A stretch of DNA of 64,000 nt from Panicum virgatum (GCF_016808335.1 NC_053153.1:25530090-25594089); one strand, 5' to 3'; numbered from the stretch's first letter, positions 1 to 12,349 are shown. The notes: a model not told the origin generated them from the letters alone. Numbers and translations: made by a program.

Positions 1-10
1 CGACATAGAG

Positions 11-1653
11 ATGACGGAGGGTGTGGCGTCCTCCACGCCACACGCCCCTCGTGTTCCTGCTCCAGGGGCAACTGTGCCTGCGGAGCAGCCACCGTCGGCA
101 GCGGCGCGCGCTGCTCGCCGGCAAGAGTCAGGGCACCCATCAAGGGCCCCCTCACAAGCTGCGAGCGGTGGAACGCTGGCAGCGGCTAGGGAGTTGCTTC
201 GCAACCCCCCGGCTGAAGCAGCCTCGCCAGACGCCCTGAAGCAGTGGCGGGACGACGTTGACCGTCTCCTCCACCTGGCTCAGGCCTCCCCCAGTTTTGC
301 AAGGACTGGGCAACGACCTCCGCCTGGCAACGCTGTGGTACCTTACCGCCAGCGTCAGGGCGGTGCGTCGGCATCCGTGCACTCCCCTACCATTAGGGGT
401 GCACGAACAGAAGACCTGCGGGCGGAGCTCAACCGCCGGCGCACGGGACAGGATGCCCGCATCTCTGTTGAGAGGGTGCCAGAGCGCCGTCTTAACATTG
501 AGGGCCGCAACCTCAACGCCGACTTGGACGTGGTAGCACCCAAGCCCCCGGTGAACGCCCGGATACAGCCAGGCGCACCAGTTGCTGGGGTGTGCTGCGC
601 TGCGCTGGCGGAGCACCTCCGCGCAGTGGCATGGCCATCCAAGTTCCGCCCCCACCTGCCGAAAAAGTACGACGGTACCACTAACCCGTCGGAGTTCCTG
701 CAGGTGTACGTTACCGCCATCACAGCGGCTGGTGGTAACGGCGCCGTCATGGCAAGCTACTTTCATGTAGCCTTGTCTGGGCCAGCCCGGACCGGCTCAT
801 GAACCTCACACCCGGGACGATCTAGTCCTGGGAAAAGCTCTGTGCGAGGTTCACGGCGAACTTCGCCAGTGCGTACCAGCAGCATGGTGTGGAGGCACAC
901 CTTCACGCCGTAAGGCAAAAACCCGGAGAAATGTTCCGGGCCTTCATCTCGCGCTTCACCAAGGTACGGGGTACCATTCCTCGTATCTCAGATGCATCTA
1001 TTATCACTGCTTTCCGCCAGGGGGTACGTGACGATAAGATGCTCGAGAAGCTGGCGACGCACGAGGTGGAAAACGTCACTACGCTTTTCTCCCTGGCAGA
1101 CAAGTGTGCCAGGGCCGCTGAGGGCCGTGCATGGCACTCAGCCCCCCAAGACGGAGACGCCAAGGCTGGCGGCTCCGGTGCTACCGCTCAGGGCGGTGGC
1201 AAGAAGAAGAAGAACAAGAACCGGAATCGCGGGGAACCGCAATCCGGCGGACCAGTCATTGCAGCAGCAGCGCCAGCGGCGGCACCGGCTGCGGCAGCAA
1301 CGGCTGGGGGCCAGAATGCACATGGCAAACGCCCTCGCCCGCAAGGTGGAAGCGGAGGTTCATGCCCAGTGCATCCCACCGCTCGCCACAGCGCCGCTGA
1401 CTGCCGCGAGATCCAGAAGCTCGCGAAGCGGGTCAGTGGGCGGCGTGAGCAGTCCTCCAAAGACAGCTCACCCCCTCCTCGCCAGCGGGCCGGCAAGGAG
1501 AAGGCCTCCGACAGCGGGGCCGCCACCGGGGAGAAAGAGCTGGGGTACCAATCCCCCGCTCGAGAGCTAAAGGGCGTCTACCACGACGACGACTCCGATT
1601 CCGACAACGGCGACCGCCGCAAGAAGCTGTACGTAATGTACGGCGGAAGCTGA
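11..1653 (+). pseudogene. Gypsy gag pseudogene (frameshift and stop near 800-830)
   Basis: Two ORFs together cover a gag protein. 11-802 has a long Ala/Pro/Arg-rich N-terminal part and ends with the start of the retrotransposon gag domain (motif PKKYDGTTNPSEFLQ at about 660-700). 889-1653 continues with the rest of the gag domain (motif FRAFISRFTKVRGTIP), followed by a Lys-rich low-complexity stretch and a basic, disordered C-terminus. Between them the frame changes near 795, and the continuing frame has a TAG at about 824-826. No CCHC zinc knuckle is recognised. The frame then ends in a TGA at 1651-1653, where related elements as remembered have Trp, so gag and protease were probably one reading frame. 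Confidence 0.8.
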
Positions 1654-1674
1654 GAGCTTGTCTCCCGACGGGAC

Positions 1675-2178
1675 GTGAAGACCCTTCGCCGGGAGGTCCT
1701 TTCGGTGAAGCCGGGGGTCCCGAAGGCGGCGCCGCACCAGAGGTGGATGAACACCACCATCTCATTCGGGCCATCCGACTGCCCGGAGAATATGGCCGGA
1801 GCTGGTGTACTACCTCTAGTCACCGCTCCTGTCATATCCAACGTAAGGCTCTATCACGTGCTGATTGACGGTGAGGCTGGCCTCAATGTCATCAGCTATG
1901 CAGCGTTCAAGCAGCTGCAGATCCCGGAGTCCAAACTGACTCCCTCTCGCCCATTCTCTGGAGTGGGCCCACACCCGGTGTTCCCTCTGGGGAGCATCAC
2001 ATTGCCGGTCTCGTTCGGGACCGAGGAGAACTTCCGCACAGAGAGCGTTCTGTTCGATGTTGCGGAAATGAACCTCCCGTTCAACGCCATCATTGGCCGG
2101 CCGGCGCTCTACCGCTTCATGGCCATTGCTCATTATGGTTACCGTGCGGCCCAGAGCGGTTGGGGGCCACCCTCGTAA
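1675..2178 (+). pseudogene. Gypsy aspartic protease pseudogene
   Basis: The frame is the same as the second gag ORF, one stop codon further on. The retropepsin-like fold is recognisable from VLIDGEAGLNVISYAAF (about 1858-1910) and from FNAIIGRPALYRFMAIAH near the end (the conserved IIGR motif). The active-site loop reads Asp-Gly-Glu, where related elements as remembered have Asp-Gly-Gly, so catalysis is doubtful. Shortly after IIGR the reading departs from family sequence and stops at 2176-2178. This is the point where the RT-RNaseH-integrase region is missing. Confidence 0.8.
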
Positions 2179-3480
2179 ACCCGACCTCTGGCATCCATCG
2201 CACCATCGGCTAACGCGCGGCTCAGAACGGTAGAGGTCCGACCTCGTAAACCCGGCCTCTGGCATCCATCGCGCAAGCCATGTACATCAAAATTGCAAAG
2301 AAAATAATTTCTCCCAGTTCTGTCTTTGTGTCAAAATTTAAATTCGCATTCCGATTCTCAAGTTTTTACTTTTCTAACCCCCGCGGGGACCTCTACCCTT
2401 GTTGCTACAACTAAGATCTGAATTGAGTTGCTGGACTGCCGTACAGATCCGGACCCTCTTGCTGCTGGAGAGGAGTCCAGACCCCTAGGGACCTACTCTG
2501 GAGAGCGGGTGCTTGTTTCCTGGGGTGGTCCGGAGTCATGTGTAGCCGCTTAGCTGGTTCCGTACCCAAAAGGCTACACACTCCACCACCCTGTAACGAG
2601 TACTCTAATACCTGGAGCCGGGTAATTAAGGGCCTGGACCCCGTTCCAGCTCAAGAGTTGGTTTCCTAAGTCCAACACGGCATGTCTAGTCCTATATCTC
2701 AAAGGATCGAGTACAACAAAGTGACCTTGCCGCTGCTGCGAGAGGCCTGGGACGATGAAGCCAGGTCCAGGAAGATCGTGCTGTTTCCTGGAATGGTCCG
2801 GAGCCCTGTGTAGCGCCTTAGCCTGGTCCCGTACCCTAAGCCTACACACTCCACCACTCTGTAACAAGCACTGAGCAACCTGGACCTGCGCATCTAGAGC
2901 CCCGGATCTTGTACCAGCCTGGCACTAGTCAGGGATGAGTCCCGCGGGCCTGCTACTAAGCTGTAAATTTGAAGTAGTACACAGGTTAAGTCCTGACTGG
3001 TGGTAGCCAGCCTCAAACCATTGAGCCTACCTACCAGGGAGTCCTAGCATCCGCTTCAAACCCTTCATGCAGATCAAGGTCCAGTCTCAATGGTAGACAG
3101 ACTCAAAACAACTGAGTCTGTCTCCCAGGGGGCCCGGAGCATCCGCTTCGTCCCAGACATCATGAAAGGATTCTGCATGCGTCAAATAGCTAAGTTGCAG
3201 TATCATTGCTACTGTATAAGTGAATTTGATTCTTCTCCCTGTAGTTCTGTATGCTACACAGGGATTAAGGCGCTTGCTTGTCTTACAAACTATGCAGCCC
3301 TATGCCCAAGGAGGTCCGGAGTATCTTCTACGGCTCAGGTGGCAGACAGGTCCAAGCAACTGAACCTATCCGCCAGGGGGCCAGGGCGCCGAGGTGCTGC
3401 ATACCGCAAATCAACAACTGACAAACAGCTAAGTTGAAGTTTCTTCTATTTCAAAAATTTCAACTAATACAGTGTTTGTT
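2179..3480 (+). repeat. Noncoding internal spacer of the Gypsy element with diverged direct repeats
   Basis: There is no credible ORF. A unit of about 71 bp occurs twice (near 2171 and 2242, sharing cctcgtaaacccg and ctctggcatccatcg). A longer block with tggtccggag, a tgtgtagc motif and ctacacactccaccac occurs near 2511 and again near 2790. A purine-rich motif beginning gacagactc or gacaggtcc occurs near 3097 and 3345. Repetitive spacers of this kind are usual between the coding region and the 3' part of Tat-lineage elements (established knowledge). Confidence 0.6.
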
Positions 3481-3515
3481 ACACAGTGCAAAAAGAAAAA
3501 GATACAATGCCCAGC

Positions 3516-6500
3516 TCAAGAGTCCGCAGCTTCCCGTTTGAAGTAGGCAGCAACGAAGTCGACGACCTCTCGCACGCTGTCCCGAGCGGCGGCCTCCGTC
3601 TCCGCTACAGGGCCATTGACCACGGGCGCCAGCGACATGGCCGGGTCATGGCTCCGGAGGTAGGTCAGGATGTGCTCTGCCACCATCCGGATCAGCTCGC
3701 GACCCTCGGCTTCAAGCTGACCAGCGAGGACTGGCTCCAGACGATGGAGCCAATCCGAAGCAGAACTCAACACTGGGAGGGCGTCAGCTATCGAAGCTGG
3801 CGGCTTCGCCACCTAGATTGGGCTCATCCCAAATGGCACCAGTGCGAGGCTCGCTTCGGCCGCCCAGTCAGCGATCCGCTGGGCTCCCGCGCGCTGGTCC
3901 TCCTGGTGCTTCCGGACCGCCTCCTGGACCGCCTCTCGCACCCGGGTGTCCAGAGCCGCCTTGGCCACCTCCACCTCGTGGGACCTTTCCTCGAGCCCGC
4001 GGGACCTCTCCTCGAGCTCGGCCTCCCTCTGCTCCGCCCGGTCCTTCAACTTCTTGAGCGAGTCTCGCTGGCGCCCAAGTTCCTTCTCTATGCCGGTGGC
4101 GTGGGCCTCCCGCTTGGCGAGGGATTTCCGGCCCTCCTCCAAAACCGCCTTGTCGGCAGTCAGCTGGCTGGCTCTCTCCTACAGTTGCTCGTGCCATCCC
4201 TGCAGAGTCGCAGAGAAGACGTCGAGCTCCTGCCTCCGGACCTCGAGGTCCTGGCTGCGAGTCTCCAGCTCGGACTGCTGAGCCGCGAGACGAGTCTCGA
4301 GGTCGGACCGCTGAGCCGCGAAGCCAACAACCTCCAGGGCAAAATCCTGCTCTCGCTGCGCCAGGGATTTCTCTCGGTTCGACACTGCGAACTCCCGGTC
4401 AAACACCTTCTTAAGGTTGGCTCGGTAGGCCTCTTGGTCCGCCTTGAGCTTCGACTGAGTTTCTGCAGCGCGGGAGGCTTCAGCCTTCGTGTGCGCTTCC
4501 AGGCGGGTGTGCCAGTCGGAGAGGCGCTGGCGCTCGCTCTCCAGAGCAGACCACTCCCGCCGGAAGGCCGTCTCGGAGGAGGAGGTTGCCTCTTCGATCG
4601 ACCGCCGGACCTGAAACATCACCTGGGGGAGGGGAGTCACATCCTCCTCCGGGAGTTGGAGCTGCAGGAGCCGCCTACCAAAGACCACCTCCAACTCCTC
4701 CTCTGCAACAGGACCGGAGCTGGAGGTGGGGGCTTCTGCTGCAGCACTTGTCTCCGCCGCCTCCGCTGCCGCTGCGTTAGATGCGGCTGTGCCCAGCACC
4801 GGCGCCTCTGCCGCCGATGCGTCAGATGCGGCTGCGCCCAGCACCGGCGCCGCCTCCGCCGCCGCCGCGTCGGGTGCGGCTACGCCCAGCACCGGCGCCT
4901 CCGCCACCGCCGCGTCGGGTGCGGCTGCGCCCAGAGCCAGCATCTCAGCCGCCGCGGCGTCGGGTGCGGATGCCCCCGTGCCTGCGCCTCAGCCATCGCT
5001 GTGTCGGGTACGGCAGCACCCAACACCGGCGCCTCCGCCGTCGCTGTGTCGGGCGCGGCTGCACCCAGCACCGGCGCCCCCACCGCCACTGTGTCTGCTG
5101 CCTCTGCCGCCGGTGCCTCCGCCGCCGCAGTGTTGTGTGCTGCTGAGTCTTGAAATAACGCGCCTGTCAGCATCACGTCGCGCACCACCGGGCTGGCATA
5201 GGTCGCTGTACCTGAGGGTCCCGCACCCGCCGTCGCCGTTGCCGTCGACGCCGAGGCCGCGGACGCCTGGGTACCAGCCGATGAACCGACGATGGTGGAA
5301 GAACTGCTGGGGCGACGACCCCTGGCAACAAAGTGGAGAAGCCTTCAGCAAAAAGCAGAGCACCTGGCACAAGGGAATAGAGCAGGATAATACTAACCCA
5401 GAAGTACCGGGCACCCAGCGTCCACGGAGGCCCAGCCTCTTCTCCTGCAGCAGCTGCTGCTCCTGCAGCTGCGATGCAGGCGCAACCCGGAATTGCTCCT
5501 GCTGCTGTCCCCGTGGCTGCGGCACGGGCGCGACCCGGGGTTGCACCTGTTGCTGCTGTGGCCGCTCCCGCTCCCACGCCCGCTGCAGCTGCTCCTGCGG
5601 CTGCTGCTGCTGCTGTTGCCGCTGGCGGGAGGAATTCCTCGGCGGCGATGGTGGTGGTGCAGTCGCCCCAGAGGACCCGCGAGGGCCGGCAGCCCGGGAG
5701 CTACCCTGGCCCGTGCCCTCGGAGGTCCTCTGGCGCTTCGCGGCGGGCTCCGAGACCAGGGTCCCGTCGCCCCTGAGTAGCCTGCGCCGGCCTGCATCCC
5801 CCGATGGCGCACCGGAGCTGCTCTGTGCCTGGCTGGAACCGGCTGTGGCGGCGCTGCTGGCCGCGGCCTGCTTCCCCTTCGTGGTGGCGCCGGACCCCGC
5901 GGAGCTCAGTGTAGCTTGATCCCCGGACGCGCCAGGGATCCGGAGCCCGCGGTTCGAGTCGCCTCCGGTCTGGCGTGGGGCCAGTCCCCCGTCGTCCAGA
6001 GTTGGCAGGGTAGCCAGCACCGCCACCCTCGCGGAGTCCTCACAGAGGGGGACTATGCTCTGAGGGAGGATCAGGTTCTCCGGGATGAAGGCGTCTCCCG
6101 TCACATTCCGCACCAGGACCTCCAAGGCTTCCTGGGTCAGGTCGCTCCCCTCCCCGCGGTGGGTCCTGCTGCAGTCGTTGAGGCCAGTGAAGTTCCACGC
6201 AGGACGCGGCCGCTGCTTCAGGGGAGCGATCCGGCGCTTCAGGAAATCTCCAAGCACGTGCCATGAGGTGAGGCCGCTCTCCGCCAGCGACCTGATCTTG
6301 CCCAGCACAGAGTCGAATTCCGGCTGCAGGGACGGCTTGGCCCTCCAGATTGCGCGGTCAGAGGCGGGCCCCTCGGTCGGCAGGTCCAGGCGCTCGTTGG
6401 CTTCGGTGGTGGCGATCGCCCAATCCCTGCGCCACTCCTCCCACTTTCCGCCAGCAAGGCCGGGAATGTAAGGAGTCGGCAGGTCACTCCTTATCTGGAA

Positions 6501-6889
6501 ATAGTACCCCCCACTTCATCCTTGCTCTTTCCGGACCTCACCAGAATGAAGAAGTAGCGGAAGAGGATGACGCAGGGCCGCACTCCCACGAACATCTCGC
6601 ACAAGTGCACGAAGATGGACGTCAGGAGGAGGGAGTGGGGCGTCAGGTGCTGAAGTTGGTGGCCGAAGTCTTCCAACAGCAGCAGCAGGAACGAAGAAAT
6701 CGGCAGTCCCACGCCGGTGGAGATGTGCGAGGTGAATAGCACAAACTCCCCGGCGCGGAGGTTGCCAAGGGGAATCGAGCCTGCTCGGACCCCCCAGCCG
6801 GTCTCCTGAGCACTCCATCCAAGCAGGCGGCGCACTGTGTTCAACTCTCCCTCGGTCTGGAAGCGGCGGGGATGAGCAAGGGACGCCAT
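3516..6889 (-). pseudogene. Antisense accessory ORF of the Gypsy element ('putative gypsy type transposon' family plus coiled coil)
   Basis: Read from 6889 downwards. The N-terminal part (6889 to about 6500) has the motif GVGLPISSFLLLLLEDFG and a following VHLCEMFVGVRPC segment. I recognise these as the plant family Transposase_28/'putative gypsy type transposon'. A second frame (6308-4989) continues with a basic and Gln-rich, probably disordered region. The same frame carries an Ala-rich repeat and then a long Arg/Glu/Gln/Leu coiled coil (about 4780-3820). In-frame stops occur at 4989-4991, 4179-4181 and 3813-3815, and the frame changes between about 6490 and 6308. An intron could explain the frame change but not all the stops. 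The biochemical function is unknown. It lies opposite the sense direction of gag. Confidence 0.7.
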
Positions 6890-7520
6890 CTCTCGGTGGA
6901 GTGAGGAGCAGCCTGCGTAGGGGAGAAAGGGGCAAGAAAAGCTCGAAGGCAAAGGGGCGCAAAGGTTGGAAGGAAGAAGGAGAATGCGGGAAAGTAACCG
7001 CGGAATGCGGTTTGCCCCATTATAAAGCCTGACTCAACCGGCGCACCCCGGAACCGTCGCCGGAACCCAAACGACGCCTGCGCCTGGTGTTAACCGCCCA
7101 GTCTATGACATGGGGGCCCATGCCCACCTGTCGGGGTGAGCGGGTAACCAACAAGGGTGCGAAAAGACGGGATCTGAACCGTCGCCCGCGCGCGCGCGGA
7201 GCGAGGCGGTAGCTGAGTTGACGTGCGCGTATTAAGCGCTGGCGTGGCCGAGCTTTTCGGGAACTGCGCCGGTGGTAAATGATCCGTTTACTCCGGCCGC
7301 AACAATGCCGAGCGTCGCGCGCGTGACTAGGTGAACCACTGTGCGTGGGGGCCATGAGTCAATAAGCCGTTGCGATGTGATGAGGCAGCAAACAACCCGA
7401 TGGATGGTCAAAGCCGGTCAAGACCCCTGCAGTAAGAAGCTTCAAGCCATGCAGAGCCAAATTGCAGTAGTGGCCCCACCTACGGGTTCGTACCTCCCCC
7501 AAGGTGGGCCCGGGGGCCAC

Positions 7521-8576
7521 TGTCGGTACCCTGTAGCAGGGATACCCACTCTTACTACAGCTAGGCAGGACCCGCGTAATTATCCGTAACTGCGCGCAAA
7601 GGACGGAGTAGCTAGGCCCCACGGGTCAGGCTCTTTCCTCACCAGGCCAACGGCCCCGGACCCGTTCCCTGCCTGGGGATGGGTCCGGAGACGCCACGTG
7701 TCTCTAAGGAAGGGAAGCTCCGAGCTGACAGCCGAGGCCTCGGACCCCCCATAGGGGTCCGGGACCTCCTGCGTCCATCCGGACCCCCCTTACCGCGTGG
7801 GGGTCCGGAGCCGCCACGTGTCCCAGAGGCACGGGAGCGGGCTCGTGTGCGAGTCCTCCGCTAGGAGACTCGCCCACCCACCGTATTTAATGCGGTGGTT
7901 GAGGCGTGATCTATCGCCGCGGCACGCGGGACAGCCTTTGTCAGGCCTCACTGTGCACCGCGTATTACCAAGGTACACAGTGCAGCCGCCTGTGCCGCAC
8001 CCGCGCAGAGCCCATCTGCAACATTAAATGGATACGACGGCACGTCACTTTTCCATCATGCCGCCTACGCCGCAAGCTACACAGCCCGTTCAGCTACGTG
8101 GCAGGCGACGCCACTAGCTACGTCTGGCATCGTCCCGACAAGACATCGCCTGGACATGATGAACGAGGGACTCCAGGAGCAGACAAGGGATTCCAGGAGA
8201 GAGATCTCCTTTGCCTGCGACGCCATAATGTATGAATAATACGGTATTTTATACTACATCGTTGGGCCCACCTGTCGGGGACCCAACAGCCATGTACGCG
8301 CCTCCCTTGAGATATAAAAGGGAGGCGCTCGCTGCGCACTACGGGCTCTCCAGACACACAAGCTCTCGAAAACTCTCTCACTCTCGTGGGAGGGCAATAC
8401 AACACACAGTGGACGTAGGGTATTACGCTCCGGCGGCCCGAACCACTCTAAATCTTGCTGTGTTCATCGTGTTCTTGAGTGAGATCCATCTGGGACTAGC
8501 TAACCCCCGAGTACACACCCTCTGGGCTAGGGCGGGTGCCTTCCGCCACCCGGCTGTGGTCTGCAGCACCACGACA
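7521..8576 (+). repeat. 3' LTR of the Gypsy element (1056 bp)
   Basis: It begins TGTCGGTACCCTG directly after a G-rich polypurine tract and ends in ...CACGACA, giving TG...CA ends. A TATA box (tataaaag, 8313-8320) about 260 bp before the end fits the LTR promoter. The candidate target-site copy after the LTR is agttt (8577-8581), which cannot be confirmed because the left end is outside the window. Confidence 0.85.
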
Positions 8577-8581
8577 AGTTT

Positions 8582-9255
8582 GATTTTCAATTTTCTCATA
8601 AATTCATTGTTATGTCATTTTAAACATGTGTCGTACTTAAAGTATTCTTGACATAAAATACAATGATATTCTAAGTGTTCTTGTTAACTGAATACTTTTT
8701 AAATAATTAGCGGTCAAAGTAGCAATAGTAAAAGTTAAAGTTGACAAATATTCGTGAATGGAAGTTAGTAATTCGTTTTAGGCAAAAACACTATCTAACT
8801 CGCAGTTTCTATGGGTCTCCACCTCTTTCTATTTTTTTTTATCCTAACATGCGCATCCAGTGTGAAGGGTACATTGGATCCGATTTGAATAATAAATATT
8901 TTCAATTGTTTTCGATCTTTATAGCATAGTATAGGTAGATATGAATGAATATATCAAGCAGTTCAGAAATTTGTTCGTTTCAGAAGGAAGCGGAAATAGA
9001 ATCTGGGCCTAGCGTTGTCCGCGGCAGCCCATGAATATAAGGGCCTCCAAAGAATGGGCCGAGCAATTGGCACGAAACTTTATGTACTTCACACCTTCGT
9101 CTCTGAGGATTCAGTTTTCCCTGATTCAGTTTTCCCTCCTCTTTAGCTTTTCAAAAAAGAATTATCTACCCCTCAAAAAAAGAATTATCTTTTTCCATTT
9201 GGAAACTGAAGGTGGAGAACAAATGCAATTTTTTTTCCTATGGTTACTGCTTTAG
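8582..9255. other. Intergenic, nothing recognised
   Basis: AT-rich sequence with short open frames only. There is a short direct duplication of ctgattcagttttccct near 9108-9137. No gene, TIR pair or LTR boundary is seen. Confidence 0.5.
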
Positions 9256-9790
9256 GGAAAAATCATGACAGCAAATCGCATCATCAAAAGTGGTGGACAG
9301 GCAAACCCCATCTGCCAATTGTGCAGAATGAGTTCGGAATCCATTCTACACCTTGCTGCAAACTACTCCTACACACAAGTTGTCTGGTCACTGGTCTCAC
9401 AACAATTAGGGCAACAAAACCTTATGGGGGTAGCCACAAACCTCAAGACCTAGTGGTCCGAGCTGTTGTCCGATTCAGTTGATAGAAATCAAAACATCAC
9501 GTACACAATTTGCAAAATCTGGAATGAGCGTTATCGCCGATTCTACGAAAATAAGGCCGCCCCACAGATGAGTAGCCTCATACGGCACGATGTTGCTGCG
9601 CTACGCTTAGCGTAATTATCCCAGGATGTAACATAAATGGTGTGTGCACGGCCAATTGGGCTCTCGGTTTTTCTGTTCTCCTTTCTTTTCCCTGCATCCT
9701 GGCACTTTGCCTAGGTTTTTTGCACTGCGATTTTTCAACTTCCTGCTACCTCCTATAATGAAAAGGCAGAGCACCTGCTATTGTTCTCAA
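9256..9790 (+). mobile_element. 5'-truncated LINE, C-terminal zinc-binding region and 3' tail
   Basis: The frame from 9265 reads a zf-RVT-like segment (CQLCRMSSESILHLAANY, Cys-x2-Cys then His), which is the C-terminal reverse-transcriptase-associated zinc-binding domain of plant LINEs. A TAG interrupts the frame at 9451-9453. The same frame continues to a stop at 9612-9614, with an IWNERYRRFYENKAAP segment typical of LINE C-termini. The downstream stretch ending with gcagagcacctgc and gttctca at 9765-9790 resembles the 3' ends of grass LINEs. No RT or endonuclease domain remains. Confidence 0.65.
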
Positions 9791-10519
9791 TTTTTTTTTT
9801 CTTTTGCGAGGATTCAAAGAATAATAGAGATGGCAACTTTGCAGAGCTGATTATTGTGCAGTTTGCGGCGGCGGCACTTGTTTTTGTTTTCTTGTCACCC
9901 ATTTGCGGCACCCTGCCATGACCAAGCAGGCCAACGGAGGAGAGCGGCGGCGTTGGTGCTGGGTGGGGCCTCTCGACCGCGCACGCACGGCGGCAGAACC
10001 ACCGCTGCCGGGCCATCCGATTTGATCAGCCGAAAAGGATCGCCCAACGAAACGAAACGGGGCGCTTTTCTCTTTCCAAATCATCCCTCCTGTGACGCAT
10101 ACAATCCATCATGGCACGGTATCATGGCTCCTCCTCCCTGTATATACACCAATAAACAACAAAGAAAAAGCCGGCCGGGCTTCTCTCTTTTTTTTTTGTC
10201 TTCCCAATATCTTGTTATTAATTAATAATTATTATTTGTTACACACAAGAACGTAATGAAACTGGTGGTGGCATGGGACACCCTGACACCCGTGATGTTT
10301 TACTACTATATTACTATATATATTTTCTTGCAGCATTATATTGAGACTTTGAGACAGCAACCAACCCATAGCATTTGTTCTGTTTCGCCTGGTGGAGAAG
10401 CACACTCGTCTCCGTATGATTTGGCGTTGCAGGGAAGCACATCTCATCCTCAACCTAGTGGACAGTTGTGACGGACAAAATCCGAACCAGCCAATCGAGC
10501 CGGCGCCGTTTCTCGCACA
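9791..10519. other. Intergenic, nothing recognised
   Basis: Mixed AT-rich and short GC-rich sequence with small unsupported ORFs. No gene or element boundary could be supported. Confidence 0.5.
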
Positions 10520-10524
10520 CAGTC

Positions 10525-12059
10525 TGTAACCAACATGGCACCATTTATACTATTTCGAGTGATTTTAGTGATCGAATGACAATATAATAAATGGACTAAT
10601 ATGATTGTTAAGATGATCATTCTCAGGTTTTTAGGTTCAAGTGATGACAAAAAAAAAGAAAATACAGGCGTAGCAAGGACCGGAGGGCCGCCCCTACGGG
10701 GGTTCCGCTACCCGGTTAGCGGACGGGGGTCGAGGGGGAGCCGCCCCTCGCGGGTCTCAGGGCAGCGCCCTGAAAGCTCTTCGGATCAGGAGCAACGGAA
10801 GAACCGATGCCTAAGCATCGGTGCATCCGACGCTTGTCGGAAGAACCGACGCCTTGATGTTTGGTGCAGGAGGAAATCGAAGCCAAGTCAGCCTATAGGC
10901 ACCGGTTGAACCGACGGTCCAAGAAAGGGCATCGGTGCATTGGGCGTCCTATGTTCCAGAGACGATGTCAAGTGCCCAGGAGAAGTTTCTTCAGCACCGG
11001 TTTAACCGACGGTGCATCGGAGTATGGCATCGGTGCAATGACGTCAGCGTCCAGGAGAAGATTCTTAAGCACCGGATGAACCGGTGATGCATTGGTACAA
11101 AGCATCGGTTCAACTGGTGATCACTGCGTCAGCTGTCAGAAGCTCAACGGCTACTTTGGGTTGTGAGTGAACGGATGAACCGACGCTACCCCTGCCAGAG
11201 GCATCGGTTCAACCGGTGATACGCAGAATTCTGCTGACCGTTGGAGCAACGGCTACAAGACTTGGTGGCCTATATATATGCCTCACCCCGGCCATTTGAA
11301 GATTGCTGGAGTCCCAAGACACCTCATACACATCCAAGAACATCTCCAAGCCATACAAGAGCTCATAGATCATATCCTTACCTTATAGCACTAGCTTTGT
11401 AAAGTGTGAGTGCTAGATTAGCTCTTAGTGAGTGTGATTGCAAGGCCTTGAGCCTTTGTGCTGTGGTTCTCTAGTAAACCAAAATAAGAGCTTGGTGCGT
11501 CGGCACCTTGGAGCGTAAAGCTCGCCGGCAACGTCATCGACCCTCCGACTTGGTGTGGAGCGGCGACGACACTTTATGGCGGGGGACGTGGAGACCCCCA
11601 TCCTTGTGGAGAAGCTCCTTAGTGGAACCCCGGGGCCAAAGTGGACCGTGATGGTGTTCACGGAAGAGACTTGGTGGCCGAGTTGCAATACTCTTAGTGA
11701 GTGCTACAACAACATGGATGTAGGGTGTGCCTTTGTGGCTAACCGAACCACGGGATAAACACAACACGCGTCAAGAGTTTGTATCTCCTATCCCTGTTCT
11801 TTAAGCATCTGCAATTTCATACTAGCAATTTGTATGCCTTGTTATCTTTCATAGAGTAGTTTCTTGATAAGAAAGACTACTAGGGGCTAAACTCTTTTAG
11901 GGATAGGGGTTTTTACACTTATGACAATTAGTTGCACATCTAAATAGCTTGTTTTAAGTTTAAGTTTGGTGCAAACTAGTTGGAGCCATATGTCAAAGTT
12001 TTTATTAGTGCCTAATTCACCCCCTCTCCCTCTTAGACTAGAGCACCCGATCACTTTCA
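10525..12059. repeat. Solo LTR, Copia (SIRE/Maximus-like), 1535 bp, target site CAGTC
   Basis: The ends are TGTAACC...CTTTCA and the 5-bp target-site duplication CAGTC is exact (10520-10524 and 12060-12064). Only one LTR is present between the duplications, so this is a recombined solo LTR. The interior has many interleaved accgacg, catcggtg and caccggt words able to form hairpins. A TATA box (tatatata, about 11271-11278) is followed by a leader-like region. The 3' end with cccctctccctcttagac is typical of grass Copia LTRs of this group (recognition from memory). No coding sequence is present. Confidence 0.85.
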
Positions 12060-12349
12060 CAGTCGCGAAAGCTACACCGTCGCCAAATCGCATCTAGCTA
12101 GCGCCCCCGATAAGGCGATATAATTAACGAACTCGGCTGACAGATACAGGTATGATCGAGATCGAATACAAGTTTGATCGGACCTGGAGACCGGGCCGGG
12201 GGCGGGCGCGCGTCGAGCGTCGCCGTCACGCCCGCGAGGCCGCGACCACGTGCCGGGGGCACACGGCACCAGGTGCGCGACTGCGTGAGCGTGTCGCATG
12301 ATTGGGACGCAGCCGTAGACCCGTGCAAGTGCCAGTACTAATAGCAGCA

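Larger units (their letters stand above)
1..8576 (+). mobile_element. Ty3/Gypsy LTR retrotransposon, 3' part, pol-less (Grande/Tat-like layout)
   Basis: Seen in order: broken gag, broken protease, about 1.3 kb of repetitive noncoding spacer, a long antisense ORF, a purine-rich polypurine tract (about 7501-7519) and a 3' LTR. The left end lies outside the window, so no 5' LTR or primer-binding site is visible. No reverse transcriptase, RNase H or integrase is found on either strand; the sense coding region stops just after the protease. An accessory ORF antisense to gag-pol near the 3' end is known in Grande and other Tat-lineage Gypsy elements of plants. Assignment to that lineage is inference from layout. 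The element cannot encode its own replication and would need proteins supplied in trans, or it is dead. Confidence 0.85.

Noticed and set aside
3486..5153. 555-aa ORF on the plus strand
   Set aside because: It is the mirror of the Ala-rich and coiled-coil antisense ORF. Its Leu/Arg/Cys-rich composition is what the complement of that sequence gives.
4726..5919. 397-aa plus-strand ORF, Ala/Pro/Cys-rich
   Set aside because: Complement of the repeat and Gln-rich parts of the antisense ORF; no domain and several overlapping open frames.
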